Shown: positions 30,073 to 42,177, numbered from the stretch's first letter. The stretch: 64,000 nucleotides of DNA from Hoeflea marina (GCF_003182275.1 NZ_QGTR01000005.1:289934-353933); one strand, 5' to 3'. Made by a program: numbers and translations. Notes: generated by a model not told the origin, from the letters alone.

Positions 30073-31008
30073 TCAGGCGCGCGGATGGGCGCGATCATAG
30101 ATGTCGAGCAGCCGCTTGCTGTCGATGCCCGTGTAGACCTGCGTGGTCGAGAGACTGGCGTGGCCCAGCAGTTCCTGGATGGTGCGCAGATCGCCGCCGC
30201 CGGCAAGCAGATGCGTTGCGAAGGAATGCCTGAGCGCATGCGGCGTCGCCGTCTCGGGCAGGTCGAGGGCCGAACGCAGCACCCGCATGTCCTTCTGGAT
30301 GATGGCTGCCTGAAGCACGCCGCCGCGCGCGCCGCGGAACATCGGTTCGGAGGCGGCCGGACGGAACGGACACAGCTTGAGATACTCCTGGATTGCCTCG
30401 CCTGCGACCGCCAGCAGCGGCACCACACGGGTCTTTCCGCCCTTGCCGGTCACCCTGAGCGCCTGCGTGCCCACCGGCACGTCCTGGCGGCTCAACGACA
30501 GCGCTTCCGAGATGCGCAGGCCACAGGCGTAAAGCAGCGTCAGCACCGCCACGTTGCGCGCGGCGATCCACGGCTCTTCCGACATCTGCAGATCCGGATC
30601 CACCACCCTGAGCGCGTCGGACGCCGTCAGCGGCCGGGGCAGGGATTTCGGTTGTTTGGGCGTGCGCATGGTGGTTATTCCAGCCGCATTGGCCAGCCCC
30701 GCCTTTTCCAGATGCCGCAGGAAGGAGCGGATGCCGGCCATGCCGCGGCCGAGCGTGCGCGCGCCCGCGCCGCCGCGGCGCCGCTCCGCCAGGAAGGCGC
30801 GCAGGTCCAGCGGCTTCAGATCGGCCAGATCCGACAGACCGGGGGCGCCGCCGAGATGGGCGGTGAGAAATACCAGGAACTGGCGCAGGTCGCGTTCATA
30901 GGCCTCGCTGGTATTGCCGGCCAGCCGCCGCTCTTTTTCCAGCTGCTTCAACCAGCGGTCGCGCTCGGCGGCGACGTCGGATTGACATATGACCAGCAGT
31001 GACTCCAC
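30073..31008 (-). CDS. xerC: Tyrosine recombinase XerC
   Basis: XerC with XerD resolves chromosome dimers at dif. The 311-residue form starts at a GTG with an AAGGAG site 6 bp upstream, giving ESLLVICQSDVAAERDRWLK, the usual rhizobial N-terminus; the frame itself is open 50 codons further. The SAM-like core-binding domain is followed by the catalytic domain with Arg in YACGLRISEALSLSRQDV, Lys in VTGKGGKTRVVPLL, HALRHSFATHLLAGGGDLRT and the His and nucleophilic Tyr in LGHASLSTTQVYTGID. It is divergent from the acyltransferase gene. Confidence 0.93.
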   Translation of the reverse strand: MESLLVICQSDVAAERDRWLKQLEKERRLAGNTSEAYERDLRQFLVFLTAHLGGAPGLSDLADLKPLDLRAFLAERRRGGAGARTLGRGMAGIRSFLRHLEKAGLANAAGITTMRTPKQPKSLPRPLTASDALRVVDPDLQMSEEPWIAARNVAVLTLLYACGLRISEALSLSRQDVPVGTQALRVTGKGGKTRVVPLLAVAGEAIQEYLKLCPFRPAASEPMFRGARGGVLQAAIIQKDMRVLRSALDLPETATPHALRHSFATHLLAGGGDLRTIQELLGHASLSTTQVYTGIDSKRLLDIYDRAHPRA

Positions 31009-31158
31009 AATATGCTCCTTGGCATCTCGGCGGGATGAACCTTTGGGGGAGTTTGGCATTTCAGGATTAGGGTCAGGTAAACGGAACCGGACGGCACTTC
31101 TCGTCACGCTAATTTCACAATCGATTGCGATAGATCCCGGACAGCCAAGGGGACGCAC

Positions 31159-32085
31159 ATGAACAGTCGACCATCGCAGTCAGCCCTGATCGCCGGCAAG
31201 ATCACACTGCTGTCGCGGGGTCGGCCGGGCCACATTGTCGATCAGCTGATCACCGAGAGAGGCGAGAAGCTGGTGCGGCATCCCGCCTGGCCGCTGCTGC
31301 GGCCGTTTCTCTATCAGCTGTTCCATTACCGGCAGGCGCTGGAACTGGCCGACGAACTGGCCGGCCTCTCCGGCTTCGAGGCCTTCGCGCATCTCAGCCG
31401 CCTGCTGGATCTTGACATCTCCAGCCGCCACCTTGAGCGCATCCCCGCAAGCGGCGGCTTTCTCCTGGTGGCCAACCATCCCACCGGCATCGCCGACGGC
31501 GTGGCCGTCTTCGACCTGCTCAAGGCTGTGCGTCCGGACATGATGTTCTTTGCCAATCGCGACGCGGTCCGTGTCAACCCGCGATTCTCGGAGATGATCG
31601 TTCCCGTCGAATGGCGACCGGAGCACAAGAGCCGCGGCAAGGCGCGGGAAACGCTGGAGTTGACCCAGCGCGCCATGCAGGACGGCAAGGCCACGGTGCT
31701 GTTTCCGTCCGGCCGAATCGCCTTCTGGAACGAGGGCCGTCTCACCGAGCGGCCCTGGAAGATCTCCGCCGTCAGCCTGGCCCGCAAGCACGGGCTGACC
31801 ATCGTGCCTGTGCACATGACGGCCCGCAATTCAGGCCTATTCTACTGGCTCTCGAAGCACTCGACCGAACTGCGCGACATGACGGTGTTTCACGAGCTTC
31901 TCAACAAGAAGCGAAAGACCTTCAGCTTCACCATCGGCCATCCCATTCCCGCGGAGGCGCTGGACGGAGACATGGCCGAGGTCACCAGGGCGCTGGAGCG
32001 GCATACAGTCCACCGGCTTTGCGCCGATGCCGATGCCCGCTTCGAGCCGCTCGCCCGGAGTGATCAGGCGAAGCCTGCCGCCTGA
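31159..32085 (+). CDS. Lysophospholipid acyltransferase family protein (PlsC-like)
   Basis: The 308-residue protein carries a PlsC-type acyltransferase domain. The catalytic motif appears as GGFLLVANHPTGIADGVAVF, where the usual HX4D is HX5D. Motif III is TVLFPSGRIAFW instead of FPEGTRS, and motif IV is LTIVPVHMTARNSGLFYWLS. These changes suggest a diverged substrate, perhaps an ornithine- or hemolysin-type acyl acceptor, rather than glycerol-3-phosphate lipid. It is encoded divergently from xerC. Confidence 0.82.
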   Translation: MNSRPSQSALIAGKITLLSRGRPGHIVDQLITERGEKLVRHPAWPLLRPFLYQLFHYRQALELADELAGLSGFEAFAHLSRLLDLDISSRHLERIPASGGFLLVANHPTGIADGVAVFDLLKAVRPDMMFFANRDAVRVNPRFSEMIVPVEWRPEHKSRGKARETLELTQRAMQDGKATVLFPSGRIAFWNEGRLTERPWKISAVSLARKHGLTIVPVHMTARNSGLFYWLSKHSTELRDMTVFHELLNKKRKTFSFTIGHPIPAEALDGDMAEVTRALERHTVHRLCADADARFEPLARSDQAKPAA

Positions 32086-32121
32086 TCGGATTGCCGTAAG
32101 ATGGTCGAATCCGGCTGTCGA

Positions 32122-32775
32122 TCAGCCGATGGACTGGCCGGTCTTGGCCCAGTCGGCAAGGAACGTTTCCAGGCCCTTGTCGGTCAGCGGGTGCTTGACC
32201 AGCGCCTTGATGGTCGAGGCCGGCACGGTGGCCACATCGGCGCCGATCAGGGCTGCTTCCTTGACATGGTTGACGGTGCGGATCGAGGCGGCGAGGATCT
32301 CGGTCTCGAAGCCGTAGTTGTCGTAGATCTGGCGGATTTCGCGGATCAGGTCCATGCCGTCGATGCCGATGTCGTCGAGGCGGCCGATGAAGGGCGAGAT
32401 GAAGGTGGCGCCGGCCTTGGCGGCGAGCAGCGCCTGGTTGGCGGAAAAGCACAGCGTCACATTGGTCTTGTGGCCGTCCATGCTCAGCGCCCGGCAGGCC
32501 TTCAGGCCATCGAGGGTGAGCGGCACCTTGATGCAGATGTTGTCGGCGATCTTGGCGAGCACGGCTGCTTCGCGCATGATCTCGTCATAGCTGGTGGCGG
32601 CCACTTCGGCGGAGACCGGGCCATCGACGATGCCGCAGATTTCCTTGGTCACTTCGAGAATGTTGCGGCCCGACTTCAGGATCAGCGACGGGTTGGTCGT
32701 CACGCCATCGATCAATCCGAGATCATTGAGTTCGCGAATTTCGTTGACATCGGCGGTATCGACAAAGAATTTCAT
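32122..32775 (-). CDS. fsa: Fructose-6-phosphate aldolase / small transaldolase
   Basis: The 217-residue protein belongs to the short transaldolase (TalC/MipB) group. It has [34 protein letters not shown], the Schiff-base Lys in [35 protein letters not shown] and [16 protein letters not shown]. Members act either as transaldolase in the pentose phosphate pathway or as fructose-6-phosphate aldolase; the sequence alone does not settle which. It is divergent from priA with under 100 bp between starts. Confidence 0.92.
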   Translation of the reverse strand: MKFFVDTADVNEIRELNDLGLIDGVTTNPSLILKSGRNILEVTKEICGIVDGPVSAEVAATSYDEIMREAAVLAKIADNICIKVPLTLDGLKACRALSMDGHKTNVTLCFSANQALLAAKAGATFISPFIGRLDDIGIDGMDLIREIRQIYDNYGFETEILAASIRTVNHVKEAALIGADVATVPASTIKALVKHPLTDKGLETFLADWAKTGQSIG

Positions 32776-32871
32776 TTTCGGCTCCCAGAATTCATAGGGC
32801 CGACCAGTGGGACGGTCCTGCGCGGACTTGCGGCTTTCATTTAAACGAAAGCACGGGCAAGGTCACCCCAA

Positions 32872-35088
32872 ATGGACAGAGATTCGCGACAAAAATATGA
32901 TCCGGTTCTATTCCCGGACTCGGACCTGAAAGCCGTGCCGGTGCTGGTGCCGATGCCGGTCGACCGGGCGTTTTCCTACGCGGTTCCCGAGGGCGAATCA
33001 CTCGTCCCGGGCCAGATCGTGCAGGTGCCGCTCGGGCCCCGTCTGGTGGCCGGGGTGGTCTGGGATGGAGACACCGACAGGGTCGACCCGAGGAAGCTCA
33101 GGCCGATCGCCCGGATCTTCGATTGCCCGCCGCTCAACGAGCCGATGCGGCGATTCATCGACTGGGTTTCCGCATACACCCTGTCGCCGCCCGGTCTGGT
33201 GGCGCGGATGGCCTTGCGCGCTCCCGCCGCCTTCGATCCCGAGCCGCTCATCGAGGCCCTGCGGCTCGTCGGTGAAAAGCCCGAACGGATGACGGCGGCG
33301 CGGCAGCGCGTGCTCGACCACGCCGGCGACGGTCTGTACTGGACCCGCAGCGGGCTGGCCCATGCCGCGGGCGTGTCGCGCGGCGTGGTCGACGGACTTG
33401 CAACCCAGGGCTTGTTCGAGACGGTGATGCTGCCGCCGCCACCGGTGGTGGCCGCGCCCGATCCCGATTATGCGCCGACGCTGCTCGAGGACGGCCAGAA
33501 GGCTGCTGCCGACCTGCTTTCGGCGGAGGTGCAGGACGGCAAGTTCTGCGTCACCCTCCTCGACGGCATCACCGGCTCGGGCAAGACCGAGGTCTATTTC
33601 GAGGCGGTGGCCGAAGCGGTGCGCCGGGGCCGCCAGGTGCTGATCCTGCTGCCGGAAATCTCGCTGACGGTGGCCTTTCTCGACCGCTTCCAGGCCCGCT
33701 TCGGCGCCCGGCCGGCCGAATGGCATTCGGAGCTGGCGCCGCGCACCCGCGAAAAGGTCTGGCGCCAGACGGCCACCGGCGAGGTCAAGGTCGTTGCCGG
33801 TGCGCGCTCCGCCTTGTTTCTGCCGTTCGCCGATCTCGGCCTCATCGTTGTCGACGAGGAGCACGACCCGGCCTACAAACAGGAGGACCGGGTGTTCTAC
33901 AACGCCCGCGACATGGCGGTGGTGCGCGCCCATATTGCCGGCATTCCGGTGGTGTTGGCCTCGGCGACGCCGTCGATCGAAAGCCGGGTCAACTGCGCCC
34001 AGGGCCGTTACGGCCATGTGGTGCTCTCGAGCCGCTATGCCGATGCCGGCCTGCCCGATCTCAAGCTGGTCGACATGCGGCGGCATCCGCCGGCACGCGG
34101 CGGCTTCCTCTCGCCGGTGCTGACCAAGGCGATCGGCGAGACGCTGAAACGCGGCGAGCAGTCGCTGCTGTTCCTCAACCGGCGCGGCTACGCGCCGCTG
34201 ACGCTCTGCCGGGTTTGCGGCCACCGCTTCCAGTGTCCCGACTGCTCCAGCTGGCTGGTCGAGCATCGCTTTCGCGGCCAGCTGCAGTGCCACCATTGCG
34301 GCCATAATGAGCCGGTGCCGCAGGCCTGCCCGGAATGCGGCACGCTCGATCATCTCGTCGCCTGCGGCCCCGGCATCGAGCGCATCGCCGAGGAGGTGGA
34401 CAAACATTTCCCCGACGCCCGCACCATCGTCCTGTCCTCGGACATGATCGGCGGCACCAGGCGGCTACGCATCGAACTCGAGGCGATCGCCAAGGGCGAG
34501 GCCGACATCGTCATCGGCACTCAGTTGGTGGCAAAGGGGCACAATTTTCCGATGATGACGCTGGTGGGCGTGGTCGACGCCGATCTGGGCCTGGCCAATG
34601 GCGACCCGCGCGCCGCTGAACGCACCTACCAGCTGCTCTCTCAGGTCACCGGCCGCGCCGGCCGCACCGGGCTCGAGAGCCACGGCCTGATCCAGACCTA
34701 CCAGCCGCAGCATCCGGTGATGCAGGCGATCGTCTCGGGCGATCCGGAAACCTTCTACCAGCGCGAGACCGACGAGCGCCGGCGCGCCAGCCTGCCACCC
34801 TTCGGTCGACTGGCCTCCGTCATCGTGTCGGCGGCCACGCGGCCCGAAGCCGAGGGCCACGCCCGGGCGCTGCGCAACGCGGCGCCGACCGGGACGGCGA
34901 TCATGGTGCTGGGTCCGGCGGAGGCGCCGCTGGCGCTGATTCGCGGCCGCCACCGCTTCCGGCTGCTGGTGCACGGCGTTCGCGGCAGCGACATGCAGGG
35001 CTTTCTCAAGCAGATGCTGCAGGCCGGACCGAAGCCGCGCGGCTCGCTGCAGGTGCAGCTCGACATCGATCCGCAGAGCTTTCTCTGA
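32872..35088 (+). CDS. priA: Primosomal protein N' (replication restart helicase PriA)
   Basis: PriA reloads the replicative helicase at collapsed forks. The 738-residue protein has the N-terminal 3'-DNA-binding domain (VPVLVPMPVDRAFSYAVPEG), Walker A in LLDGITGSGKTEVYFEAVAE, the DEAH-type motif LIVVDEEHDPAYKQEDRVFY, VVLASATPSIESRVN, and an eight-cysteine zinc-binding insert (CRVCGHRFQCPDCSSW and CHHCGHNEPVPQACPECG). Helicase motifs V and VI are in VIGTQLVAKGHNFPMMTLVG and QVTGRAGRTGLES. Its stop abuts that of the DUF2061 gene on the other strand. Confidence 0.97.
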   Translation: MDRDSRQKYDPVLFPDSDLKAVPVLVPMPVDRAFSYAVPEGESLVPGQIVQVPLGPRLVAGVVWDGDTDRVDPRKLRPIARIFDCPPLNEPMRRFIDWVSAYTLSPPGLVARMALRAPAAFDPEPLIEALRLVGEKPERMTAARQRVLDHAGDGLYWTRSGLAHAAGVSRGVVDGLATQGLFETVMLPPPPVVAAPDPDYAPTLLEDGQKAAADLLSAEVQDGKFCVTLLDGITGSGKTEVYFEAVAEAVRRGRQVLILLPEISLTVAFLDRFQARFGARPAEWHSELAPRTREKVWRQTATGEVKVVAGARSALFLPFADLGLIVVDEEHDPAYKQEDRVFYNARDMAVVRAHIAGIPVVLASATPSIESRVNCAQGRYGHVVLSSRYADAGLPDLKLVDMRRHPPARGGFLSPVLTKAIGETLKRGEQSLLFLNRRGYAPLTLCRVCGHRFQCPDCSSWLVEHRFRGQLQCHHCGHNEPVPQACPECGTLDHLVACGPGIERIAEEVDKHFPDARTIVLSSDMIGGTRRLRIELEAIAKGEADIVIGTQLVAKGHNFPMMTLVGVVDADLGLANGDPRAAERTYQLLSQVTGRAGRTGLESHGLIQTYQPQHPVMQAIVSGDPETFYQRETDERRRASLPPFGRLASVIVSAATRPEAEGHARALRNAAPTGTAIMVLGPAEAPLALIRGRHRFRLLVHGVRGSDMQGFLKQMLQAGPKPRGSLQVQLDIDPQSFL

Positions 35089-35355
35089 TCAGCGGATCTC
35101 GGTGAGATGCGCGTCGGTCAGGCCCGGACCGCCGGGTCCGCCAGCACCGCGGTCACCGGGCCGGCCCCAGGCGATCCGGGCCCAGATCCGCTCGTGCAGG
35201 AAGAAGCAGACAAAGCCGATGGCTGCGGCCGAAAGGGCGAATGAGAAGGCGCCGGCGATCGATCCGCTCTGCAGCCAGGCCAGGCCGCTCATCGAGACGA
35301 GGCCGGAGAGTTGCCAGCTGGTCGCCTTGGCGATGGTTCTGGTCCGCGTTTCCAT
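35089..35355 (-). CDS. DUF2061 membrane protein
   Basis: The 88-residue protein matches the DUF2061 pattern: METRTRTIAKATSWQLSGLV, a first membrane helix, a second helix (AGAFSFALSAAAIGFVCFFL) and HERIWARIAWGRPGD. The family is a predicted two-helix membrane protein of unknown role, often found near sulfate assimilation genes. It is convergent with priA (stop codons adjacent) and divergent from the XRE-type regulator, which may control it. Confidence 0.82.
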   Translation of the reverse strand: METRTRTIAKATSWQLSGLVSMSGLAWLQSGSIAGAFSFALSAAAIGFVCFFLHERIWARIAWGRPGDRGAGGPGGPGLTDAHLTEIR

Positions 35356-35488
35356 GGGGGCTCCTTTCGGACACAGAGATAGACCCCGCCTGACATCTTT
35401 GGAATTCGGAGAAAAAGCTGCAATAATGCCTCATTGTTTATAAAAACAAACAACTGTTGGATTTGGTGGATGATGTGATGGTTTCACG

Positions 35489-36337
35489 ATGAACAAGGAC
35501 CTGCGCGCCCGGCTGTTTCGGGACCGCATGGTGCAGCGGATGAAGGCTGCCGGCACCAGCCGCAGCGGGCTTGCCCGCGCCTGCGGGGTCGACCGCTCAA
35601 CGATCAGCCAGATTCTGAATGGCGAGGACCTGCGGCTGCCCAATGCCCATCTGGCGGCGGAATTCGCGTCAGTGCTGGGCGTGAGCGCCGACTGGCTGCT
35701 CGGACTCTCCGAGCACAGCGCCACCGCCGCCGACGTGCTGGCCGCCTCGCTGCGCATCGCCGACGCCAGCCGGACTTCATCGGACGAGCAGTTGCGCGAG
35801 TGGCAGCAGGAGGCGGCCGGCCACAAGATCCGCTATGTGCCGGCGACGCTGCCGGATTTTCTCAAGACCGAGGCGGTGCTGGAATTCGAATACGCGGCCT
35901 TTCTCGACAAGACCCCGACCCAGGCGACCATTGCCGCCAGGGACACCGCGCAGTTTCTCGGCAGGCCCGGCTCCGACTACGAGATCTGTGTCCCCATCGA
36001 GATGGTGCGCTCGCTGGCGCGCGGCGAGGGCTACTGGACCGGCCTGCCGGAAGACGCCCGGCATCACCAGATCCGCACCATGGCCGAGAGCTGCGCCCGG
36101 CTCTACCCCTCGCTGCGCCTGTATCTCTATGACAGCCGCAAGCTCTACTCCGCGCCGGTGACGGTGTTCGGCCGGTTCCTGGCGGTGGTCTATGTCGGGC
36201 AGATCTTCCTGGTCTACCGCGACGTCCGGCAGGTCAGCGCACTGACCGGACATTTCGACGCCCTGGTGCGGGATTCGGAAGTGGACGCGCGCAGCGCCGC
36301 CTCCGTCATCCGCGGCTTCCTGCCCGGGCGCGGCTAG
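35489..36337 (+). CDS. XRE-family helix-turn-helix transcriptional regulator
   Basis: The 282-residue protein has an N-terminal Cro/C1-type helix-turn-helix at residues 14-70 (GTSRSGLARACGVDRSTISQ, then ILNGEDLRLPNAHLAAEFAS). The 200-residue C-terminal part (about residues 110-270, with RPGSDYEICVPIEMVRSLAR and LYPSLRLYLYDSRKLYSAPV) is probably a ligand-sensing domain; I do not recognise its family. It is divergent from the DUF2061 gene across 133 AT-richer bases, and it probably regulates that gene or itself. Confidence 0.85.
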   Translation: MNKDLRARLFRDRMVQRMKAAGTSRSGLARACGVDRSTISQILNGEDLRLPNAHLAAEFASVLGVSADWLLGLSEHSATAADVLAASLRIADASRTSSDEQLREWQQEAAGHKIRYVPATLPDFLKTEAVLEFEYAAFLDKTPTQATIAARDTAQFLGRPGSDYEICVPIEMVRSLARGEGYWTGLPEDARHHQIRTMAESCARLYPSLRLYLYDSRKLYSAPVTVFGRFLAVVYVGQIFLVYRDVRQVSALTGHFDALVRDSEVDARSAASVIRGFLPGRG

Positions 36338-36462
36338 CCGCCGCCCGGCATTCAAGGATTGTTGCGACCGCGCCCGGGTCCGCCCTTTAGCGGCGCCGGT
36401 CGGCGTGGTATCAGGCCTTGAACCACCCGGATCCACGCCCGGGACCTGAGACAGGAGTGAGC

Positions 36463-36852
36463 ATGATCGAGTTCTATTTTCCGACCAGCACCGGCGAGTG
36501 GCTCGCCTTTGGCTCCGCCGCGATCACCATCGCTTTCGGACTGCTGCTGCTGGTCGCACCGCGCCTCTCCTTCCGGATCCTGCGTCTTCAAACCAGACCC
36601 GATCACCCCGAAGCCGTCTCCGAGGGCCGCGGCACCATGGCCGGCTTCTATCTCGGCGTCGGCATCTGCGCGCTTCTCTTCGCCCAGCCGCTGCTCTATC
36701 TCGCTCTCGGCGCCGGATGGGCCTTCACCGCCTTTGGACGGCTTGTGTCCATGCTGCTTGATCGCGGCCTGACCCTGTTCAATCTGGTTTCCATCGCCAT
36801 GGAAATCGCGCTCGCCGCGCTGCCGCTGCTCTACGGCCTTGGCCTGCTTTGA
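36463..36852 (+). CDS. DUF4345-like four-helix membrane protein
   Basis: The 129-residue protein has four predicted transmembrane helices (AFGSAAITIAFGLLLLVAP, GTMAGFYLGVGICALLFAQP, AFTAFGRLVSMLLDRGLTLF, ISAMEI-like SIAMEIALAALPLLYGLGLL). It resembles DUF4345 proteins, which have no known role. The ATG at 36463 has an AGGAG site. It is followed by a 260-bp gap and then the ATP synthase operon. Confidence 0.7.
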   Translation: MIEFYFPTSTGEWLAFGSAAITIAFGLLLLVAPRLSFRILRLQTRPDHPEAVSEGRGTMAGFYLGVGICALLFAQPLLYLALGAGWAFTAFGRLVSMLLDRGLTLFNLVSIAMEIALAALPLLYGLGLL

Positions 36853-37112
36853 GGCGAGGCCACGATATGCCGCACGATTGCCGGCGCCCGATCGCCCCGG
36901 CCGTGGCGCCATCATCCCAAAGCAGGGGTAACTAGCAACCCGCGCCGTGTTGCGAGTCCCTGCGCACTATGCTAGACGAACCCCGAATTTCAGGAAAAGC
37001 TCGCTCAACCGCAGGCAACGCCTGATTATTATCGTAACAAAACCAAGATCTTGACTTTCCGGCCAAATGGCAAGAACGAGAACTTGATTGCAAACGAGAG
37101 ATAGTCCCGCCC

Positions 37113-37673
37113 GTGGCCGATAAATCCCAGCATATTTCCGGTGTTGCAGAACGGTATGCATCCTCGCTGTTCGAACTGGCGAGCGCCGACAAGTCGGTCG
37201 ATGCCGTCGCCAAGGACCTCAACCGCTTCCAGGCCATGATCGACAGCAGCCCGGAGCTGCAGCGTCTGGTCGCAAGCCCGGTCTTTTCGGCCGACGACCA
37301 GTTCAATTCGGTTGTCGCCCTCAATGCCAAGTCCGGCATGACCGGCCTGGTCGCCAATTTCCTCAAGGTGGTTGCCCGCAACCGCCGTCTCTTCGCCTTT
37401 CCCGAGATCGTCCGCTCCTACCACGAGACCGTGGCCCGCGAACGGGGAGAGGTGACCGCCGATGTGCGCTCCGCCCACGCGTTGAGCGCCGCACAGGAGA
37501 AAGAACTTGCCGCGGCGCTTTCGAGTTCCACGGGAAAGACTGTATCGATCCGCTTCACCGTGGATCCGTCGCTGCTCGGAGGTCTGATTGTCAAGATCGG
37601 TTCCAGGCAGGTCGACACTTCGCTTCGCACAAAACTTTCCACCCTTAAGCATACACTGAAAGAGGTTGGCTGA
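37113..37673 (+). CDS. atpH: ATP synthase F1 delta subunit
   Basis: Delta links F1 to the peripheral b stalk. This 186-residue protein (GTG start, [20 protein letters not shown]) has the OSCP/delta fold with [38 protein letters not shown] and the conserved C-terminal [20 protein letters not shown] segment. It is the first gene of atpHAGDC and overlaps atpA by one base (TGATG). The F0 genes are elsewhere, as in other alphaproteobacteria. I could not place a convincing promoter in the 260-bp gap upstream. Confidence 0.96.
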   Translation: MADKSQHISGVAERYASSLFELASADKSVDAVAKDLNRFQAMIDSSPELQRLVASPVFSADDQFNSVVALNAKSGMTGLVANFLKVVARNRRLFAFPEIVRSYHETVARERGEVTADVRSAHALSAAQEKELAAALSSSTGKTVSIRFTVDPSLLGGLIVKIGSRQVDTSLRTKLSTLKHTLKEVG

Positions 37674-39202
37674 TGGATATCCGCGCCGCGGAAATTTCCG
37701 CAATTCTCAAGGACCAGATCAAGAATTTCGGCAAGGAAGCCGAAGTCTCGGAAGTCGGTCAGGTTCTCTCCGTCGGTGACGGCATTGCCCGCGTCTACGG
37801 CCTGGACAACGTTCAGGCCGGCGAAATGGTCGAATTCCCGGGCGGAATTCGCGGCATGGCGCTCAACCTTGAAGCCGACAATGTCGGCGTGGTGATCTTC
37901 GGTTCCGACCGGGACATCAAGGAAGGCGACATCGTCAAGCGCACCGGCGCCATCGTCGACGTTCCGGTTGGTCCGGAACTGCTCGGCCGCGTGGTCGACG
38001 GTCTCGGCAATCCGATCGACGGCAAGGGCCCGATCAATGCCAAGAAGCGTTCGCGCGTCGACGTCAAGGCGCCCGGCATCATGCCGCGCAAGTCGGTGCA
38101 TGAGCCGATGTCGACCGGCCTCAAGGCCATCGACGCCCTGATCCCCGTCGGCCGCGGCCAGCGCGAGCTGGTCATCGGCGACCGCCAGACCGGCAAGACG
38201 GCCATCATTCTCGACACGATTCTCAACCAGAAGGCCATTCACGACAATGGACCCGAGGGTGAGAAGCTGTTCTGCGTCTATGTCGCCGTCGGCCAGAAGC
38301 GTTCGACCGTTGCCCAGTTCGTCAAGATCCTCGAAGATCGCGGCGCCCTGAAGTACTCCGTCATCATCGCTGCCACCGCGTCCGATCCCGCTCCGATGCA
38401 GTTCCTGGCGCCGTTCGCCGGTTGCGCCATCGGCGAGTATTTCCGCGACAACGGCATGCATGCGCTCATCGCCTATGACGATCTGTCCAAGCAGGCCGTG
38501 TCCTATCGCCAGATGTCGCTGCTGCTGCGCCGCCCGCCGGGCCGCGAAGCCTATCCCGGCGACGTCTTCTACCTGCATTCGCGCCTGCTCGAACGCGCCG
38601 CCAAGCTCAATGAGGCCAACGGCTCCGGTTCGCTCACCGCTTTGCCGATCATCGAGACCCAGGCCAACGACGTGTCGGCCTACATCCCGACCAACGTGAT
38701 CTCGATCACCGACGGCCAGATCTTCCTGGAAACCGAACTGTTCTACCAGGGCATCCGCCCGGCGGTGAACGTCGGTCTGTCGGTGTCGCGCGTGGGATCT
38801 GCCGCCCAGGTCAAGGCGATGAAGCAGGTTGCCGGATCGATCAAGGGCGAGCTCGCCCAGTATCGTGAAATGGCAGCCTTCGCCCAGTTCGGTTCGGATC
38901 TCGATGCCGCAACGCAGCGCCTTCTCAACCGCGGCGCCCGTCTCACCGAGCTGCTCAAGCAGCCGCAGTTCTCGCCGCTGAAGACCGAAGAGCAGGTTGC
39001 TGTCATCTTCGCCGGCGTCAACGGCTATCTCGACAAGATCACGGTCGCCCAGGTCGGCAAGTTCGAGCAGGGTCTGCTGAGCTACATGCACGGCGAGGGC
39101 AAGGATGTTCTTGACGAGATCCGCAAGGAGAAGGCACTGAGCGACGACCTTCGGGCCCGTCTTAAGGCTGCCGTCGACGCTTACGCCAAAACATTTGCCT
39201 GA
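37673..39202 (+). CDS. atpA: ATP synthase F1 alpha subunit
   Basis: The 509-residue non-catalytic alpha subunit starts [20 protein letters not shown] and contains the P-loop in [20 protein letters not shown]. It also has [40 protein letters not shown] and the alpha-subunit signature [17 protein letters not shown]. Three copies alternate with beta in F1. Confidence 0.98.
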   Translation: MDIRAAEISAILKDQIKNFGKEAEVSEVGQVLSVGDGIARVYGLDNVQAGEMVEFPGGIRGMALNLEADNVGVVIFGSDRDIKEGDIVKRTGAIVDVPVGPELLGRVVDGLGNPIDGKGPINAKKRSRVDVKAPGIMPRKSVHEPMSTGLKAIDALIPVGRGQRELVIGDRQTGKTAIILDTILNQKAIHDNGPEGEKLFCVYVAVGQKRSTVAQFVKILEDRGALKYSVIIAATASDPAPMQFLAPFAGCAIGEYFRDNGMHALIAYDDLSKQAVSYRQMSLLLRRPPGREAYPGDVFYLHSRLLERAAKLNEANGSGSLTALPIIETQANDVSAYIPTNVISITDGQIFLETELFYQGIRPAVNVGLSVSRVGSAAQVKAMKQVAGSIKGELAQYREMAAFAQFGSDLDAATQRLLNRGARLTELLKQPQFSPLKTEEQVAVIFAGVNGYLDKITVAQVGKFEQGLLSYMHGEGKDVLDEIRKEKALSDDLRARLKAAVDAYAKTFA

Positions 39203-39229
39203 GGGCACGAGACCGAGGACGGATAACGG

Positions 39230-40111
39230 ATGCCTTCACTCAAGGATCTGAAAAACCGGATCGCCTCCGTCAAGGCGACGCAGAAGATCACCAAGGCGAT
39301 GCAGATGGTCGCCGCGGCGAAGCTTCGGCGTGCGCAGGAGGCGGCCGAGGCCGCACGGCCCTATTCGCAACGCATGGCCGCGGTGATGTCCAACATCGCC
39401 CAGGCCGTGGGTGATGGCGATGATGCGCCGCGCCTGATGGTGGGAACCGGCAGGAACGACGTGCATCTTCTGGTGGTCTGCACCGCTGAACGTGGCCTTT
39501 GCGGCGGCTTCAACTCGCAGATCGCCCGATTTGCACGCGAAAGCGTCCGCCGGCTGCTGGCCGAGGGCAAGACCGTCAAGATCATGTGCGTCGGCAAGAA
39601 GGGCTACGACATCCTTCGTCGCGAATACAGCGCGCTGATCATCGAGCGGGTCGACTTCCGCGAAGTCAAGCAGATGGGCTTCGTCAACGCCGAGCTCGTT
39701 GCCGACAAGGTCATGGCCTTGTTCAACGAGGGCGCGTTCGACGTCTGCACGCTGTTCTATTCGGAGTTCAAATCGGTGATCAGCCAGGTGCCGACGGCAC
39801 AGCAGCTGATTCCGGCAACGCTCGATGCCGCGGCGACAGCCGAAAGCGCATCGGCGGTCTACGACTACGAGCCGGAAGCTTCCGTCATTCTCGAAGATCT
39901 GATGCCGCGCTCGATCAAGGTGCAGATCTTCCGGGCACTGCTCGAAAACGTTGCCGGCGAAATGGGTGCCAAGATGTCCGCGATGGACAGCGCCACCCGC
40001 AATGCCGGCGAAATGATCTCCAAACTGTCGATGAGCTACAACCGCCAGCGGCAGGCGCAGATCACCAAGGAACTTATCGAAATCATTTCGGGCGCAGAAG
40101 CGCTCAAATAG
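39230..40111 (+). CDS. atpG: ATP synthase F1 gamma subunit
   Basis: The gamma subunit is the rotating central shaft. The 293-residue protein starts [20 protein letters not shown] and [20 protein letters not shown], has the central [20 protein letters not shown], and ends with [20 protein letters not shown] then [20 protein letters not shown], the coiled-coil signature. It starts 27 bp after atpA. Confidence 0.98.
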   Translation: MPSLKDLKNRIASVKATQKITKAMQMVAAAKLRRAQEAAEAARPYSQRMAAVMSNIAQAVGDGDDAPRLMVGTGRNDVHLLVVCTAERGLCGGFNSQIARFARESVRRLLAEGKTVKIMCVGKKGYDILRREYSALIIERVDFREVKQMGFVNAELVADKVMALFNEGAFDVCTLFYSEFKSVISQVPTAQQLIPATLDAAATAESASAVYDYEPEASVILEDLMPRSIKVQIFRALLENVAGEMGAKMSAMDSATRNAGEMISKLSMSYNRQRQAQITKELIEIISGAEALK

Positions 40112-41677
<1,566 letters not shown>

Positions 41678-41749
41678 TCCTGAACAGCGCCGCGCGGCCT
41701 CCATGGTCCGCGCGGCGCTCACCACCACCGGCTTGATGAAGTGAACACG

Positions 41750-42148
41750 ATGGCAAACAGTTTCAATTTTGAACTCGTATCCCCGGAACGGCTGCTGGTC
41801 TCCGAAGAAGTCACAGAAGTCGTCATTCCGGCCACCGAGGGCGAGATGACGGTGATGGCGCTGCACGCGCCGACCATGACCAACATCAAGCCGGGCGTTG
41901 TCAGCGTCAAGACGGTCAAGGGTCAGGTCGAGCGCTATGTGGTGTTTGGCGGTTTCGCCGACATCCTGCCGACCGGCTGCACGCTGCTGGCCGAATCGGC
42001 CGTGGCCGTGGCCGACATCGACCGGGCAAACCTGACCCAGCGGATCCGCAATGCGAAGGAAGACGTGGCCGACGCCTCCTCGGACCAGGCCCGCCAGAAG
42101 GCCCAGGAATATCACGACCAACTGGTCGTCCTGGAAGCCGCCGTCTGA
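41750..42148 (+). CDS. atpC: ATP synthase F1 epsilon subunit
   Basis: The 132-residue protein has the N-terminal beta-sandwich (SFNFELVSPERLLVSEEVTE, IPATEGEMTVMALHAPTMTN) and the C-terminal helical hairpin (RIRNAKEDVADASSDQARQK). Epsilon couples rotation to F0 and inhibits ATP hydrolysis. The ATG at 41750 is preferred to the in-frame GTG nine bases upstream. It is the last gene of the operon and is followed by a terminator. Confidence 0.96.
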   Translation: MANSFNFELVSPERLLVSEEVTEVVIPATEGEMTVMALHAPTMTNIKPGVVSVKTVKGQVERYVVFGGFADILPTGCTLLAESAVAVADIDRANLTQRIRNAKEDVADASSDQARQKAQEYHDQLVVLEAAV

Positions 42149-42177
42149 TCGCACGACCGACCGTCATGAGAAGACCG

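Noticed and set aside
36853..37112. Promoter for atpHAGDC
   Set aside because: TTGACT at 37051 and TATTAT at 37027 were considered, but neither has a partner hexamer at acceptable spacing.
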